From the NCBI GenBank assembly GCA_017302015.1, contig JAFLEE010000059.1, positions 1 through 35,162 on the forward strand: a stretch of 35,162 bases of DNA. The letters run 5' to 3'. The notes below the pieces were generated by a model. The model saw only the letters and a program-made list of their open reading frames with translations. It did no database searches and was not told the DNA's origin. How positions within the stretch are numbered: the stretch's first letter is position 1; every line of letters begins with the position of its first letter. Positions 1 to 8,228 of this stretch are shown one piece after another. The translations under genes and the position numbers were made by a program. The stretch comes from Spirochaetota bacterium (lineage in GTDB: Bacteria; Spirochaetota; UBA12135; COTS27; JAFLEE01).

Positions 1-286
1 CTTCGGTTTTGGCGGGGGCCTGGGGCTTGAAGGGGGCGGTGTCTTCGCCCTTGGACCCGATGACGGCGATATTCACGAGTACGGGCACGAGGGCGCCCTC
101 GGGGAAGAAGGTCTCGAGGAGTTCCCCATCGGCGGTGGCCTCGATATCGAAGGTGGCCTTGTCGGTCTCGATGCTGGCGAGGATATCGCCGGTCTTGACC
201 GCGTCGCCTTTCTTTTTCTTCCAACCGACGAGGATGCACTCTTCGACGGTATTTCCCTGTTTGGGCATGAGAACGGCGACGGCCAT
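1..286 (-). CDS. Lipoyl-domain protein (E2-type dihydrolipoyl acyltransferase), N-terminal part
   Basis: This is the first 95 codons of a gene that leaves the window at base 1. The visible part is a complete biotinyl/lipoyl hairpin domain. It opens with the MPKQGNTVEE type of start and carries the lipoylation motif ETDKA, whose Lys would hold lipoate. An Ala/Pro/Lys-rich linker (PFKPQAPAK) follows, as in E2 subunits of pyruvate or branched-chain 2-oxoacid dehydrogenase complexes. In such complexes the swinging lipoyl arm passes acyl groups from E1 to CoA. The ATG at 286 is preceded by a GGGGGA purine run, and a TTGCGC-17-TACAAT promoter lies just upstream on the minus strand. The catalytic domain is outside the window, so a free lipoyl/biotin carrier protein cannot be excluded. 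Confidence 0.75.
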   Translation of the reverse strand, partial: MAVAVLMPKQGNTVEECILVGWKKKKGDAVKTGDILASIETDKATFDIEATADGELLETFFPEGALVPVLVNIAVIGSKGEDTAPFKPQAPAKTE

Positions 287-315
287 GGGTCCCCCGGTTT
301 GAAACCTGTGCCTGC

Positions 316-344
316 ATTGTAAGGCGGGGGGAAAACGGGCGCAA
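316..344 (-). promoter_or_regulatory. Putative sigma70 promoter of the lipoyl-domain gene
   Basis: On the minus strand a TTGCGC hexamer (344-339) is followed after 17 bp by TACAAT (321-316). The predicted transcript would start near 308, giving a leader of about 22 nt before the ATG at 286. The promoter is back-to-back with the one driving the VWA-type gene at 427. Confidence 0.4.
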
Positions 345-412
345 ATTTGACGGGAATTGGGTCTACTCTGGTCAACAGAATTCCACTATTTCAACCCAGT
401 CTCGATTCATCC

Positions 413-418
413 TATAGT
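413..418 (+). promoter_or_regulatory. Putative -10 element directly before the VWA gene
   Basis: TATAGT lies 8 nt before the GTG at 427. A weak -35 (TTCAAC, 390-395) is 17 bp upstream. Transcription would start at or next to the start codon, so the mRNA would be leaderless. This is the main reason for choosing GTG 427 over TTG 418, which overlaps the hexamer. Confidence 0.35.
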
Positions 419-426
419 TGAAGTCC

Positions 427-2229
427 GTGCGCATTGCCAGCCCCCCACGCGCCCTCCTCGCCGTTTCCTCCATCCTCCTCGTTCTCGCCTTGGCCTTCCT
501 CTATTTAGATCCGGTGCGCCGGGTGAGAAGTTCCCTGGAATCCCGGACCAAGCTGGTGGTTTGGATGGATGCGTCGCTGTCCATGCGACCCCATACCAAG
601 GCCCTCGAGTCGTTCATCCGGGGGGCCCGGGCCCTGAAGCACCTGGACGTTTCCGTCATCCCTTTTTCGCCGGATCCCGGGGTGGCGTTGGACGACGTCG
701 GGAGGCTGGGCGAACTCCTTCGCGCGGGAAGTTCCGAAGCCTGGGCCGTGGAACGGCTCATCCGCCTGGCCAATCCCCAGACCGTGCACGTGGTGCTCTC
801 CGACTTCCTTTGGAAGGATCTGCCCGAGTTCACGGCCCCCGAGGGGCGGCTCTTCTTCGCGGCCCTCCCCGCCACGCCCTGCCCCAGGACAGTGGAGCTC
901 GGGGATCCGGGCCGCGGGCTTCCCCTCCTCGCGGGGGAGACGAATCTCGTGATGCTCAAATTGGTCTGGCGGGAGGGCCCTCCCCAGGCGGCCGTGAAGG
1001 TCCGCTGGGGGAGGTTCGATGGAACCCATCCCAACGCCGCCGGCGCCAAGCAGGGTGGAACTTTGCGCCTCGGTTTCGAGAACCCCTCGTTGATGGAGAG
1101 CCGCGGCATCCCCTTCGTGCCGGATCAGCCTGGACTCTGGTGGATGGAGGCGGTCTTGGAGGGCCGGCCGGCGCCCCCCGCGGCCACATCCCCCGGGGAG
1201 AACGCCGAGAATCTTTCAGACTTCCGGGTCTTCGCGGTGGAGAGCCGGCGCCTGGCGGTGGACGGGGTCATCTTCTCCCCCGATTACCTCGCCCAGGATT
1301 TCATGGACGACCTGGCGACCTGGGGCGCCGTCGACCTGAAGCGCCACGCGCTCCTTCGGCCGGGCGATGGGAAGGTCCAGGCCGACCGCTTCGCCGCGCT
1401 CCCCCTGCGGGAGGACGCCCTGCTCCTGCTCTTCGGTCCGCCGGCGAGCGTGGTGCGCGCCGCGGCCGCCCGGGGAAAGCCGTGGGCCTGGTTCCCCATG
1501 GGGGACGCGGAGGCGGCGAGGACCGTCCTCGGAAACGCGGCGGCGAGGCCGGTGTCGGGGGCCCAATGGTCCGAGAAGGCCGAGTGGCGCGGCACGCCGA
1601 TGGACCTCACGGGCGACGAAGCCGTCGATGGCGAGACCTGGCGGGGCGCGGTTCCCCCGAAGGTCTTGGTGGAGGCCCCCGTGCGGGCGGGCGATCGCAC
1701 CTGGCTGCGCGCGGCGGGCCAGAGCGCATTTTTCCAGAGGGATAAGTTCACCTTCGTGGGCATGCACCCCCTGCCCCGTTCGAGCGCGGACGCGGGCCGC
1801 CGCTTCGCAAGGTCCTTGGCCCTCACCGCCCGTCGCCTCGGTTCCGCGACGGCATGGCCGGAGAATCCTTCCCCCGACCTGGGAGAGCGCCTATGGCCGC
1901 CGGCGGGCCAGAAAGATCCGAAGGAAGAAATCATCCCGTTCATGGGGCGCCAGTGCGGCTTCGTCAAGACGCAGGGGCCCGCGGGGGCGCCTTGGCTCTT
2001 GGCGCTGCGGATTCCCCTCGCGGAGCGCGGTGGGAGCCCCGCGGTCCTGCCGGCCATGGCCGACGCCGCCGAGGTGCTGCGGCGATTGGAACGCTTCAAC
2101 CATCCCGTGGCGGACAAGACCGTGGAGCGACGCCTTCCCCTCGCCGGCTTATGGCTCTTGCCGGTCGTCCTCGTCCTCTTCCTCGCCTTCACTTGGGCGC
2201 GTCGCGCGGGGCGCCGGGAATCGCCATGA
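427..2229 (+). CDS. BatA/VWA-like two-TM membrane protein
   Basis: The product is about 600 aa, anchored at both ends. One hydrophobic helix lies near residues 9-27 and a second near 572-590, followed by a short Arg-rich tail. Just after the first helix is a von Willebrand A-like start (LVVWMDASLS). Its DxSxS metal-ion (MIDAS) signature falls at about D48, S50 and S52, so the large central part is probably extracytoplasmic and metal-binding. The stop overlaps the start of the DUF4159 gene (ATGA), so the two are translationally coupled. BatA-type and DUF4159 proteins usually sit in operons with a MoxR ATPase and a DUF58 protein. Those partners are absent here, because the gene upstream is an unrelated divergent lipoyl protein. 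The molecular role is unknown. The start (GTG 427 or TTG 418) is uncertain. Confidence 0.65.
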   Translation: MRIASPPRALLAVSSILLVLALAFLYLDPVRRVRSSLESRTKLVVWMDASLSMRPHTKALESFIRGARALKHLDVSVIPFSPDPGVALDDVGRLGELLRAGSSEAWAVERLIRLANPQTVHVVLSDFLWKDLPEFTAPEGRLFFAALPATPCPRTVELGDPGRGLPLLAGETNLVMLKLVWREGPPQAAVKVRWGRFDGTHPNAAGAKQGGTLRLGFENPSLMESRGIPFVPDQPGLWWMEAVLEGRPAPPAATSPGENAENLSDFRVFAVESRRLAVDGVIFSPDYLAQDFMDDLATWGAVDLKRHALLRPGDGKVQADRFAALPLREDALLLLFGPPASVVRAAAARGKPWAWFPMGDAEAARTVLGNAAARPVSGAQWSEKAEWRGTPMDLTGDEAVDGETWRGAVPPKVLVEAPVRAGDRTWLRAAGQSAFFQRDKFTFVGMHPLPRSSADAGRRFARSLALTARRLGSATAWPENPSPDLGERLWPPAGQKDPKEEIIPFMGRQCGFVKTQGPAGAPWLLALRIPLAERGGSPAVLPAMADAAEVLRRLERFNHPVADKTVERRLPLAGLWLLPVVLVLFLAFTWARRAGRRESP

Positions 2230-2918
2230 AGGGGCGCTTCCCCACCCTGCTCGGGTGCCTACTCGTCCTCTTCGCCGAACTCGGGGCGCAAGCCAAGCCC
2301 GCGCCCGAAGCCGCGGCGGGGGATTGGGACTTCCGCTTCACCGTCCTCAAGTACAAGGGCGGCGGCGATTGGTACGAGGGCAAGGTGGGGGTGCCGAACC
2401 TCATGGAGTTCTTGCGCACGAATACTCGCCTGAGGCCCCAGCCCACCCCCGATGTCATCGAGGCCGATGACGCGGCGTTGCTTCGCTGTCGCTTCCTCCT
2501 CGTGAAGGGCCACGGCGAGATCCGCTTCACCGAAAGCGAAGTCCGCTACCTCCGCGAATGGCTATTGGCCGGGGGCTTCCTCTACGCCGACGACGATTAC
2601 GGCATGGACGTCGCTTTCCGCCGGGAGATCAAGCGGGTCTTCCCGGAGAAGGAACTCGCTCCCCTGCCGTCGAACCACCCGCTCTACCGCCAATACTTCG
2701 AATTCCCCCAAGGCACCCCCAAGATCCACGAGCATGACGGGGGCCCCCCTCGGACCCTGGGGATCTGGAACGGGGACCGGCTCATGGTGCTCTATACCGT
2801 GAACACCGATATCGGGGATGGATGGGCGCCCTGGCAGGTCCACAAAGACCCCGAGGCAGTGCGCCTCCTCGCCCTTCAATTCGGCGTGAACGTCATTCTC
2901 TATTCCATGACCCGATAA
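2226..2918 (+). CDS. DUF4159 domain protein, exported
   Basis: The product is about 230 aa. It has an N-terminal signal peptide (MKGRFPTLLGCLLVLFAELG, cleavage probably after GAQA) followed by a DUF4159 domain. Typical family features are visible: an early FTVLKYKGGGDWY segment, the GEIRF...LREWLLAGGFLYADDDYG block (a class-I-glutamine-amidotransferase-like Rossmann edge), and a C-terminal WAPWQVHKDPEAVRLLALQF segment where the family often has a Gly-Asn-Tyr-like motif. The start codon overlaps the stop of the VWA-type gene by 4 bp. DUF4159 proteins commonly accompany BatA/MoxR operons in Gram-negative bacteria, but their biochemical function is not established. Assignment to the family is fairly secure; a function cannot be given. 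Confidence 0.7.
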   Translation: MKGRFPTLLGCLLVLFAELGAQAKPAPEAAAGDWDFRFTVLKYKGGGDWYEGKVGVPNLMEFLRTNTRLRPQPTPDVIEADDAALLRCRFLLVKGHGEIRFTESEVRYLREWLLAGGFLYADDDYGMDVAFRREIKRVFPEKELAPLPSNHPLYRQYFEFPQGTPKIHEHDGGPPRTLGIWNGDRLMVLYTVNTDIGDGWAPWQVHKDPEAVRLLALQFGVNVILYSMTR

Positions 2919-3140
2919 TCCAGGGCCGGGGGGGGGGCTTTCGCCCCTGGGTGTCCCCTTTTGGTGGACTCCCCCCATCGCGGAGGGAAGCCCCCGCGCT
3001 ATGTCCGAGAGTTTATTTTGGCGTATTTCCGGCCTACGAAGAACTTTTTTTTTGATAAAGTCGTAAATAAATTTTGCACGTGTCAACTGGCTTTGACATA
3101 TACTTATAAACCTGGGTTGGAGTTCCGGCCCCTAGCACCC
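2919..3140 (+). promoter_or_regulatory. AT-rich intergenic region with inverted repeat TGTCAA-N6-TTGACA
   Basis: A GC-rich imperfect hairpin right after the DUF4159 stop (about 2921-2950) may end that operon. From about 3010 the sequence becomes unusually AT-rich, with a run of nine T at 3045-3053. A perfect 6+6 bp inverted repeat, TGTCAA-N6-TTGACA, lies at 3081-3098. It is followed at once by TATACT (3099-3104) and TATAAA (3105-3110), candidate -10 boxes about 30 nt before the kinase start. A TTGCAC at 3074-3079 may act as -35 with a long (19 bp) spacer. The repeat overlaps the presumed promoter, as an operator would. Confidence 0.4.
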
Positions 3141-4310
3141 ATGAATTGGCAGCAAAACACCAAGGCCTTTGACCGAATCCGTCTGGCGATGGCGCTGCTG
3201 TCGGTGTTCGCCCTGGTGATCACGCTCCTCGCTTGGCGCCAATATGGTTTTCCTTGGCTACTGGCCCAATTGCCGGTGACGGCGTTTTTCATCCTGCTCC
3301 TCGCTTTTCGGTCGACCGTGGTGGCGGCGATGTTGGGGAAGCTCGTCTTCGATGTGCTCTTCGTGAGCCTCCACTTCTTCGTGGGCTTGCCCGATCTGCT
3401 GCCGGTCTATGGCACCGTCTACCTCACCGGCTTGTGCTGGTTCATTTTAAACTTATTCTACCTGGAGAATCGTCCCGCCCACCTGCTCCTCCTGGTGTTC
3501 GTCCTCATGCCGTTTCTCCATCGCACGGGGCAATGGTGGAGCGGGGGGAAACCTCCCGACCCCGTGACATTCCTCGCGGGCTTGATCCCCGCCATGCTAC
3601 ACCTTTGGTGGGTGGTCTGGGGCATGGAAAAGGAACGGCGGGCCGAGGTCTTGGCCGAACTGGAGCGCCGCTCCCTGCAGGTGGAGGATTTCCGCCGCTG
3701 GAGCCGGACCTCCGGGGCCCTCCTGCTCCACGATGCGCGCAATATCCTCCAGGCGACGAGTTTCGTCGATGCCGCGGTGGAGCGCGGCGAATGCCCGGCC
3801 GAGGTCGGCGAGCGCATGCGGCGCATGAAGCATCAAGTCCTCTCGGTCCTCGAAAACCACGATCGGGAGGAGCGGGCGGAACTCCCCGTCGCCTCCATCC
3901 TGCGGCGCATGTTCCAGGCCTCGCCGCCGGGACTGGGCGCCTTCGAAATCAAGGTGGAGCCCAAGGCCACGCTCGTCTACCATCCGCAAGTTTTCGAATC
4001 CCTCGTCTATAACCTGGCCCGCAACGCCTGGGAGGCCTGGCACGAGAAGAACGCCTCCTGGCGCGGCCTGCGTATCGCGGTGAGTTACGAAGGCAGGGAA
4101 CTGCGCATCGAAGACAACGCGGGCGGCTTCCATCCGGGCGAAATCCAAAACGGCGCCAGCCGCAAGGGCCCCGGCCACGGGGTCTTCCTCGCCACCGTTC
4201 GCCAGCAGCAGACCCAACTCGGCATCCGCTTCGACTTGGAGCGCCGGGAAGCGGGCATGCTGGCCCGCATCGTCTTTTCCCCGGTCAGACCCCCGAATCC
4301 TCCGCCTTAA
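3141..4310 (+). CDS. Membrane sensor histidine kinase (orphan)
   Basis: The product is 389 aa. The first ~165 residues hold about six hydrophobic helices and no periplasmic domain, so sensing is probably within the membrane. A short cytoplasmic helix leads to an H-box-like segment LLLHDARNILQ with candidate phospho-acceptor H197. The C-terminus is a GHKL ATPase domain: N-box YNLARNAWEAW (N291/N295), G1 box IEDNAGGF (D325) and a G2-like GPGHGVFLATV segment. The autokinase machinery thus looks complete. No response regulator is adjacent, so the partner must be encoded elsewhere. The HD-x-x-N pattern resembles kinases with compact or unusual dimerisation helices. The ATG at 3141 has no strong ribosome-binding site. 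The signal cannot be predicted. Confidence 0.75.
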   Translation: MNWQQNTKAFDRIRLAMALLSVFALVITLLAWRQYGFPWLLAQLPVTAFFILLLAFRSTVVAAMLGKLVFDVLFVSLHFFVGLPDLLPVYGTVYLTGLCWFILNLFYLENRPAHLLLLVFVLMPFLHRTGQWWSGGKPPDPVTFLAGLIPAMLHLWWVVWGMEKERRAEVLAELERRSLQVEDFRRWSRTSGALLLHDARNILQATSFVDAAVERGECPAEVGERMRRMKHQVLSVLENHDREERAELPVASILRRMFQASPPGLGAFEIKVEPKATLVYHPQVFESLVYNLARNAWEAWHEKNASWRGLRIAVSYEGRELRIEDNAGGFHPGEIQNGASRKGPGHGVFLATVRQQQTQLGIRFDLERREAGMLARIVFSPVRPPNPPP

Positions 4311-4403
4311 ACGGTTTCCCGCGCCGGGTGCGGTCGCGAACGTTCCTAGGGTTCCCAAGCCGGCGAATGGATGCGCGGCCTAGGCGCGCGTCACTGACAG
4401 GTT

Positions 4404-4446
4404 TCCCCGTGTAACTCGTCAAAGGGCGGGGAGCGTCATTTTTTTT
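4404..4446 (+). terminator. Possible terminator after the histidine kinase
   Basis: TCCCCG (4404-4409) can pair with CGGGGA (4427-4432) over a 17-nt loop, and eight T follow at 4439-4446. The stem is short. The right arm is shared with a second, longer inverted repeat (4428-4436 with 4452-4460) that places the T-run in its loop, so the two folds exclude each other. Confidence 0.35.
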
Positions 4447-4462
4447 GGGCCACGCTCCCCGG

Positions 4463-4514
4463 TTGGAAATAATTGTATTATAATAAACAGCATTAGATAC
4501 ATATAGAATACAAT
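4463..4514 (+). promoter_or_regulatory. AT-rich promoter island before the GH20-like gene
   Basis: In an otherwise GC-rich context there is a ~55-bp AT-rich tract. It contains TATAAT at 4479-4484, inside the 10-bp palindrome TATTATAATA, and TACAAT at 4509-4514. No -35 box with good spacing is visible for either, so an activator may be needed. The leader to the ATG at 4591 would be about 70-100 nt. Confidence 0.35.
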
Positions 4515-4590
4515 AAAAATACTGGGGGCCAGGAAGGCTCCCGGCGGACGCAGGCAGGAAGCCGCCCTGAAAGTCCGCAAAGGAGCCCTG

Positions 4591-7500
4591 ATGCGTCCCC
4601 TTCCCCTCATCGCGGTGCTGCTCGCCTTCGCCGCTTCGGCCCTCCCCGGTTTTTGCGCGGGGCCCGCGGAGATCGCGCCGGCCGATTGGACCACGCTCCA
4701 AGTCGACAATAAAGAAGATGGCTCCATCACCGCGGATGCTTCCGGGGTGCGGATGAAACGGGGGGCCCTGGGGGGCAAGGGCTATTTCATGCGGGCCTAC
4801 CGGGACATCCCCGTGGAACCCTCCACCCGGTATCTCTTCACCTATTCGGTGGCCGTCGAAGGCACGGGCTACGCCAATGCCTTCTTCTACGTCGCCGGCG
4901 CCGATGGCAAATGGGACGAAAAGGCGACGATGTACGGCGAGCGCAAGGGCGCGGGGAGCCACGCGGGGGTGCGCTTCATCGTGAACGTGCCCGCCGACAA
5001 GGTCAAACTGCGCATGTGCCTGGGCTTCGGGGGATCCAACGCGGGCGCGGTGTTCCGGGAGGTGAGTTTCGGGCCCATCGGGTCGACGAGGGCGCCCGTG
5101 GTGGAGCCCTCGACCGCCGCGGTCGTCCTCGACGGGAAATTGGACGATCCGATCTGGAAGACGGCGACGCGGCTAGGATCCTTTCGCGTGCTCGGCAAGC
5201 CCGGCACCGAAGCGGCCCAGCAGACCGAGGCCTTCCTCGCGTTGCGCGATGGCATGCTCTACCTCGGCTGCCGCGCCCGGGAAGAGGACACGGCGGGGCT
5301 CAAACTCTCCGCACCGAGCAATTGCCACGAGATCTACGCGGATGATTGCCTGGAGGTCTTCCTCTCCCTCGATCGCATGTCCTATTCCCACCTCCTCATG
5401 AACGCGGCGGGGAAGTTCTATTGGCTCAAGAAGGACGTCGGCGGGGCGCGCAGCAGCTGGTTCCCCGTCATGACCGCCGCCGCCTACCGCGGCGATTGGG
5501 AAGCCAAGGGCGCCGTCGGCAAGGGGGAGTGGACGGTGGAGGCGCGCATCCGCCTGAGCGATTTCCTCGGGGCCTCGGGCGCCGGGGACACGACGGTCTA
5601 CATGAACGTGGGCCGCCACCGCCCCCGGGGCGCCGAGGAATATACGACCTGGACGCCGCTGGCGGGCGCCACGTTCCACAATCCGAAGGATTACCAACCG
5701 GTGGTGCTCAAACTCCCGGGCGGGCGAAGCGAGGTCACGGAAGCGGCGAACTTCCCCTTCACCACGAGGCTGACGGAGCCCGAGCTCATGACGAGCGGCA
5801 AGCCGGTGAACTTGCGCCTGCGCGGGGGCCGAGTCGCGCTCCCCGCCAGCGTGAGGGTCGTTGAGAAGGGCGCGGGCCTCGCCGCCGATGTGAAGGCCTT
5901 CCTCGCGGCCAACCTCGCCCAGGGCAGCGGCCCCGCGGCCGAACTCATCCTCGAAAAGGCCGAGCAACCCTTTCCCGACGCCTCCCTCAGCGCCGCGGAG
6001 CGGAAACTCCTCGACAGCCCCGAGGCCTTCCGCCTCGAGATCGCCCCGCAGCGCCTGACCCTCGCCGCGCGCCATGCCGACGGGTTGGCCCGCGGGGCCG
6101 CGACCCTCGTGCTCCTGGCGCGCCAGGCGAAGGACCGCGGCGACCGCTCGCTGCCGAACCTATTGATGCAGGACGCACCGCGCATCGCTTTCCGCTCGTG
6201 GCTCGTGCATATCGGGAAGACCCCCGAAACCATGCGGGCCATCATCGATTGCGCGTGGCTCTTGCGCTACAACAAGATCTTCATCGCCCTCGACAATTTC
6301 GGCGCGGCGGCGCCCCCCTTCCCGTATAAGACCGCCGATATCGGGGAGGCCGGGCGCACCCAGCAGGAATGGGTCGAGGTCTTCCAATACGCCCGCGATC
6401 GGGGGCTCGAGCCGATCCCCTACCTCGCTTCCTGGGGCCGCATCCAATACATCTCCTATAAGCCCGAATACCGGTGGATCGACGCGGCCGACCACTCGGA
6501 CAACCACGGGCAGCCCTATTACCGCAACCTGGACGTCGCCAACCCCGAGGCCGTGAAGCTCATGCTCGCCCTCCAGGAGGAGATGATCGACGTGCTGAAG
6601 CCGAAGGGCTTCAATATCGCCTTCGACGAGATCCATTTCGGGCCCCTCGTCGCCTCCAAGCTCGCCCAGGAGAAGAAGTGGAAGAACAGCGATTGGGTGA
6701 TCGCGTCGCTCAAGGCCCAAGACGGGCTCCTGCGCCGCAAGAAGGTGGACTGCTACCTCTGGGGGGACGAGTTCGACCCGGGGCAGAACGGGAACCATAT
6801 CGACATCACGGGGCCCGCGATGCTGGCCAAATTGCCCAAGGATTGGATCATGATGGATTGGAAGTACGAGGGGAAGTACGATTCCCTCGCCGATTTCCCC
6901 TCCTACGACATGTTCATGAACGCCGGATTCCGAACCCTCGGCTGCCCCTGGTACAAGCCCTTCAACGTCGCGCGCTGGGTGAAGACCGTCTACGAGAAGA
7001 AGGGCTTCGGCGTCTGCCAGACCTCGTGGAGCGCCACCGAGGTCCATAAGATGACCCCCGAACTCTCCCGGGCCGTCGCGCTCTGCGCCCATCTGGCCTG
7101 GTCCCCGGAAGACACCGAACTCTCGCACCTAGACTTCGTGCCCGACGCGCTGTTCAAGACCGCCTGCTTCCGCACCAACGCCGGCATGCCGGCGCGGTCC
7201 CCGCGCTATTTGGCCACGCCCGAGCCGGTGGTCGCCGGAGAGGAACTCGCCGAAGGGCTCGGATTCCCCAAGGGATTCGGATTGGATTTCATCCGGACCC
7301 CCGCGTCGAATTGGCGGGGGGCGGATTTCCGCGTCTTCACGAAGAACGGCAAGACCGCGGCGGTCTACGCCATGGGCCGCGGCGGCCCCGGCGAGATCAA
7401 GAACGGCGATTTCTCCCTCGGCCTGGCGGGCTGGGCCATGAACGGGAGCGCCGAAGAGGCCTCGTTCAAGGCAGAAGACGGTGCCCTGCGGGCCGAGCGG

Positions 7501-8226
7501 CTCAAGAAGGGCGCCTTCATCCGCGTGGCCCAGGACATCCCGCTCGTCGCGGGGAAGCAGTACGTCCTCTTGGTTAAATTGAAAACGACCGGGGCCGCCA
7601 AGGGCCGGGTCTGGATGTACGGGGGCGAGAGCGACCGAAAATGGGATGCGAACGGCATGGTCCAACTCGACGCCGGCGCCTCCTCGGAGTGGGCCGTCAG
7701 GGAGTTCCCGGTCGCCAAGACCAACGCGTTCCTGCGCGTCTGCCTTTCCCCGGAAGGGGAGGGCACCGTCTGGTTCGACGACGTGGAACTCCGGGAAGTC
7801 GGCGCCACGGCCGTGACCAGGGCCCGCGTGGCGAGCGTGCGTATTCCGGTGAACCAGGCGGCCTCCGTGCTCACCTTCCTCCACGCCGCCAATATGCAAT
7901 TCATCCCGGAATCGCTCAATATGGGGGATACGGCCAAGCGCTACGCCAGCCAAATCCCGGGCACCTACGTAGTGCGCTACGAAGACGGCGGGAGCGCGAT
8001 CCTGCCGCTCCAGTACCGCCAGCAGGTCAGCGGCATCGACGACCCGGCCATCGGCCGGGAAGCCGATCCCGTCCTCTTCGGTACGGTGGGCGACCGGCAA
8101 TTCGTGAATATCGGCTCGTTCACCTGGAAGAACCCCCAGCCCGAGCGGCGTATCCAGGCCGTGGAATTGGTCCCGGGGAACTCCAGCGAACTCGGCCTCG
8201 CGCTCTTCGCCTTGACCCTCGAATAA
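4591..8226 (+). CDS. Exported multidomain GH20-like glycosidase with CBM9-like and CBM4/9-like modules
   Basis: The product is 1211 aa and starts with a clear signal peptide (hydrophobic core residues 5-20, cleavage near FCAG). In order it shows: a jelly-roll-like binding segment (about 30-160); a DOMON/CBM9-like module (about 175-385, starting LDGKLDDPIWK); a GH20 N-terminal alpha/beta domain (about 400-520); and a TIM-barrel resembling GH20 beta-N-acetylhexosaminidase (about 525-860). An acidic pair follows strand 4 (AFDE, D679-E680). A second CBM4/9-like module (about 937-1070, NGDFSLGLAGW...WFDDVEL) and a C-terminal beta-rich tail (about 1075-1211) complete it. Canonical GH20 enzymes have HxGxDE before the acid/base; here the His and Gly are replaced (FNIAFDE), so substrate or mechanism may differ. 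AAGGAG lies just before the ATG. It forms a unit with the regulator gene 2 bp downstream. Confidence 0.7.
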   Translation: MRPLPLIAVLLAFAASALPGFCAGPAEIAPADWTTLQVDNKEDGSITADASGVRMKRGALGGKGYFMRAYRDIPVEPSTRYLFTYSVAVEGTGYANAFFYVAGADGKWDEKATMYGERKGAGSHAGVRFIVNVPADKVKLRMCLGFGGSNAGAVFREVSFGPIGSTRAPVVEPSTAAVVLDGKLDDPIWKTATRLGSFRVLGKPGTEAAQQTEAFLALRDGMLYLGCRAREEDTAGLKLSAPSNCHEIYADDCLEVFLSLDRMSYSHLLMNAAGKFYWLKKDVGGARSSWFPVMTAAAYRGDWEAKGAVGKGEWTVEARIRLSDFLGASGAGDTTVYMNVGRHRPRGAEEYTTWTPLAGATFHNPKDYQPVVLKLPGGRSEVTEAANFPFTTRLTEPELMTSGKPVNLRLRGGRVALPASVRVVEKGAGLAADVKAFLAANLAQGSGPAAELILEKAEQPFPDASLSAAERKLLDSPEAFRLEIAPQRLTLAARHADGLARGAATLVLLARQAKDRGDRSLPNLLMQDAPRIAFRSWLVHIGKTPETMRAIIDCAWLLRYNKIFIALDNFGAAAPPFPYKTADIGEAGRTQQEWVEVFQYARDRGLEPIPYLASWGRIQYISYKPEYRWIDAADHSDNHGQPYYRNLDVANPEAVKLMLALQEEMIDVLKPKGFNIAFDEIHFGPLVASKLAQEKKWKNSDWVIASLKAQDGLLRRKKVDCYLWGDEFDPGQNGNHIDITGPAMLAKLPKDWIMMDWKYEGKYDSLADFPSYDMFMNAGFRTLGCPWYKPFNVARWVKTVYEKKGFGVCQTSWSATEVHKMTPELSRAVALCAHLAWSPEDTELSHLDFVPDALFKTACFRTNAGMPARSPRYLATPEPVVAGEELAEGLGFPKGFGLDFIRTPASNWRGADFRVFTKNGKTAAVYAMGRGGPGEIKNGDFSLGLAGWAMNGSAEEASFKAEDGALRAERLKKGAFIRVAQDIPLVAGKQYVLLVKLKTTGAAKGRVWMYGGESDRKWDANGMVQLDAGASSEWAVREFPVAKTNAFLRVCLSPEGEGTVWFDDVELREVGATAVTRARVASVRIPVNQAASVLTFLHAANMQFIPESLNMGDTAKRYASQIPGTYVVRYEDGGSAILPLQYRQQVSGIDDPAIGREADPVLFGTVGDRQFVNIGSFTWKNPQPERRIQAVELVPGNSSELGLALFALTLE

Positions 8227-8228
8227 GG

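Noticed and set aside
357-1745. Open frame overlapping the VWA-type gene in another frame
   Set aside because: Pro/Gly/Arg-rich shadow translation without any domain, inside a gene with clear membrane segments and a MIDAS motif.
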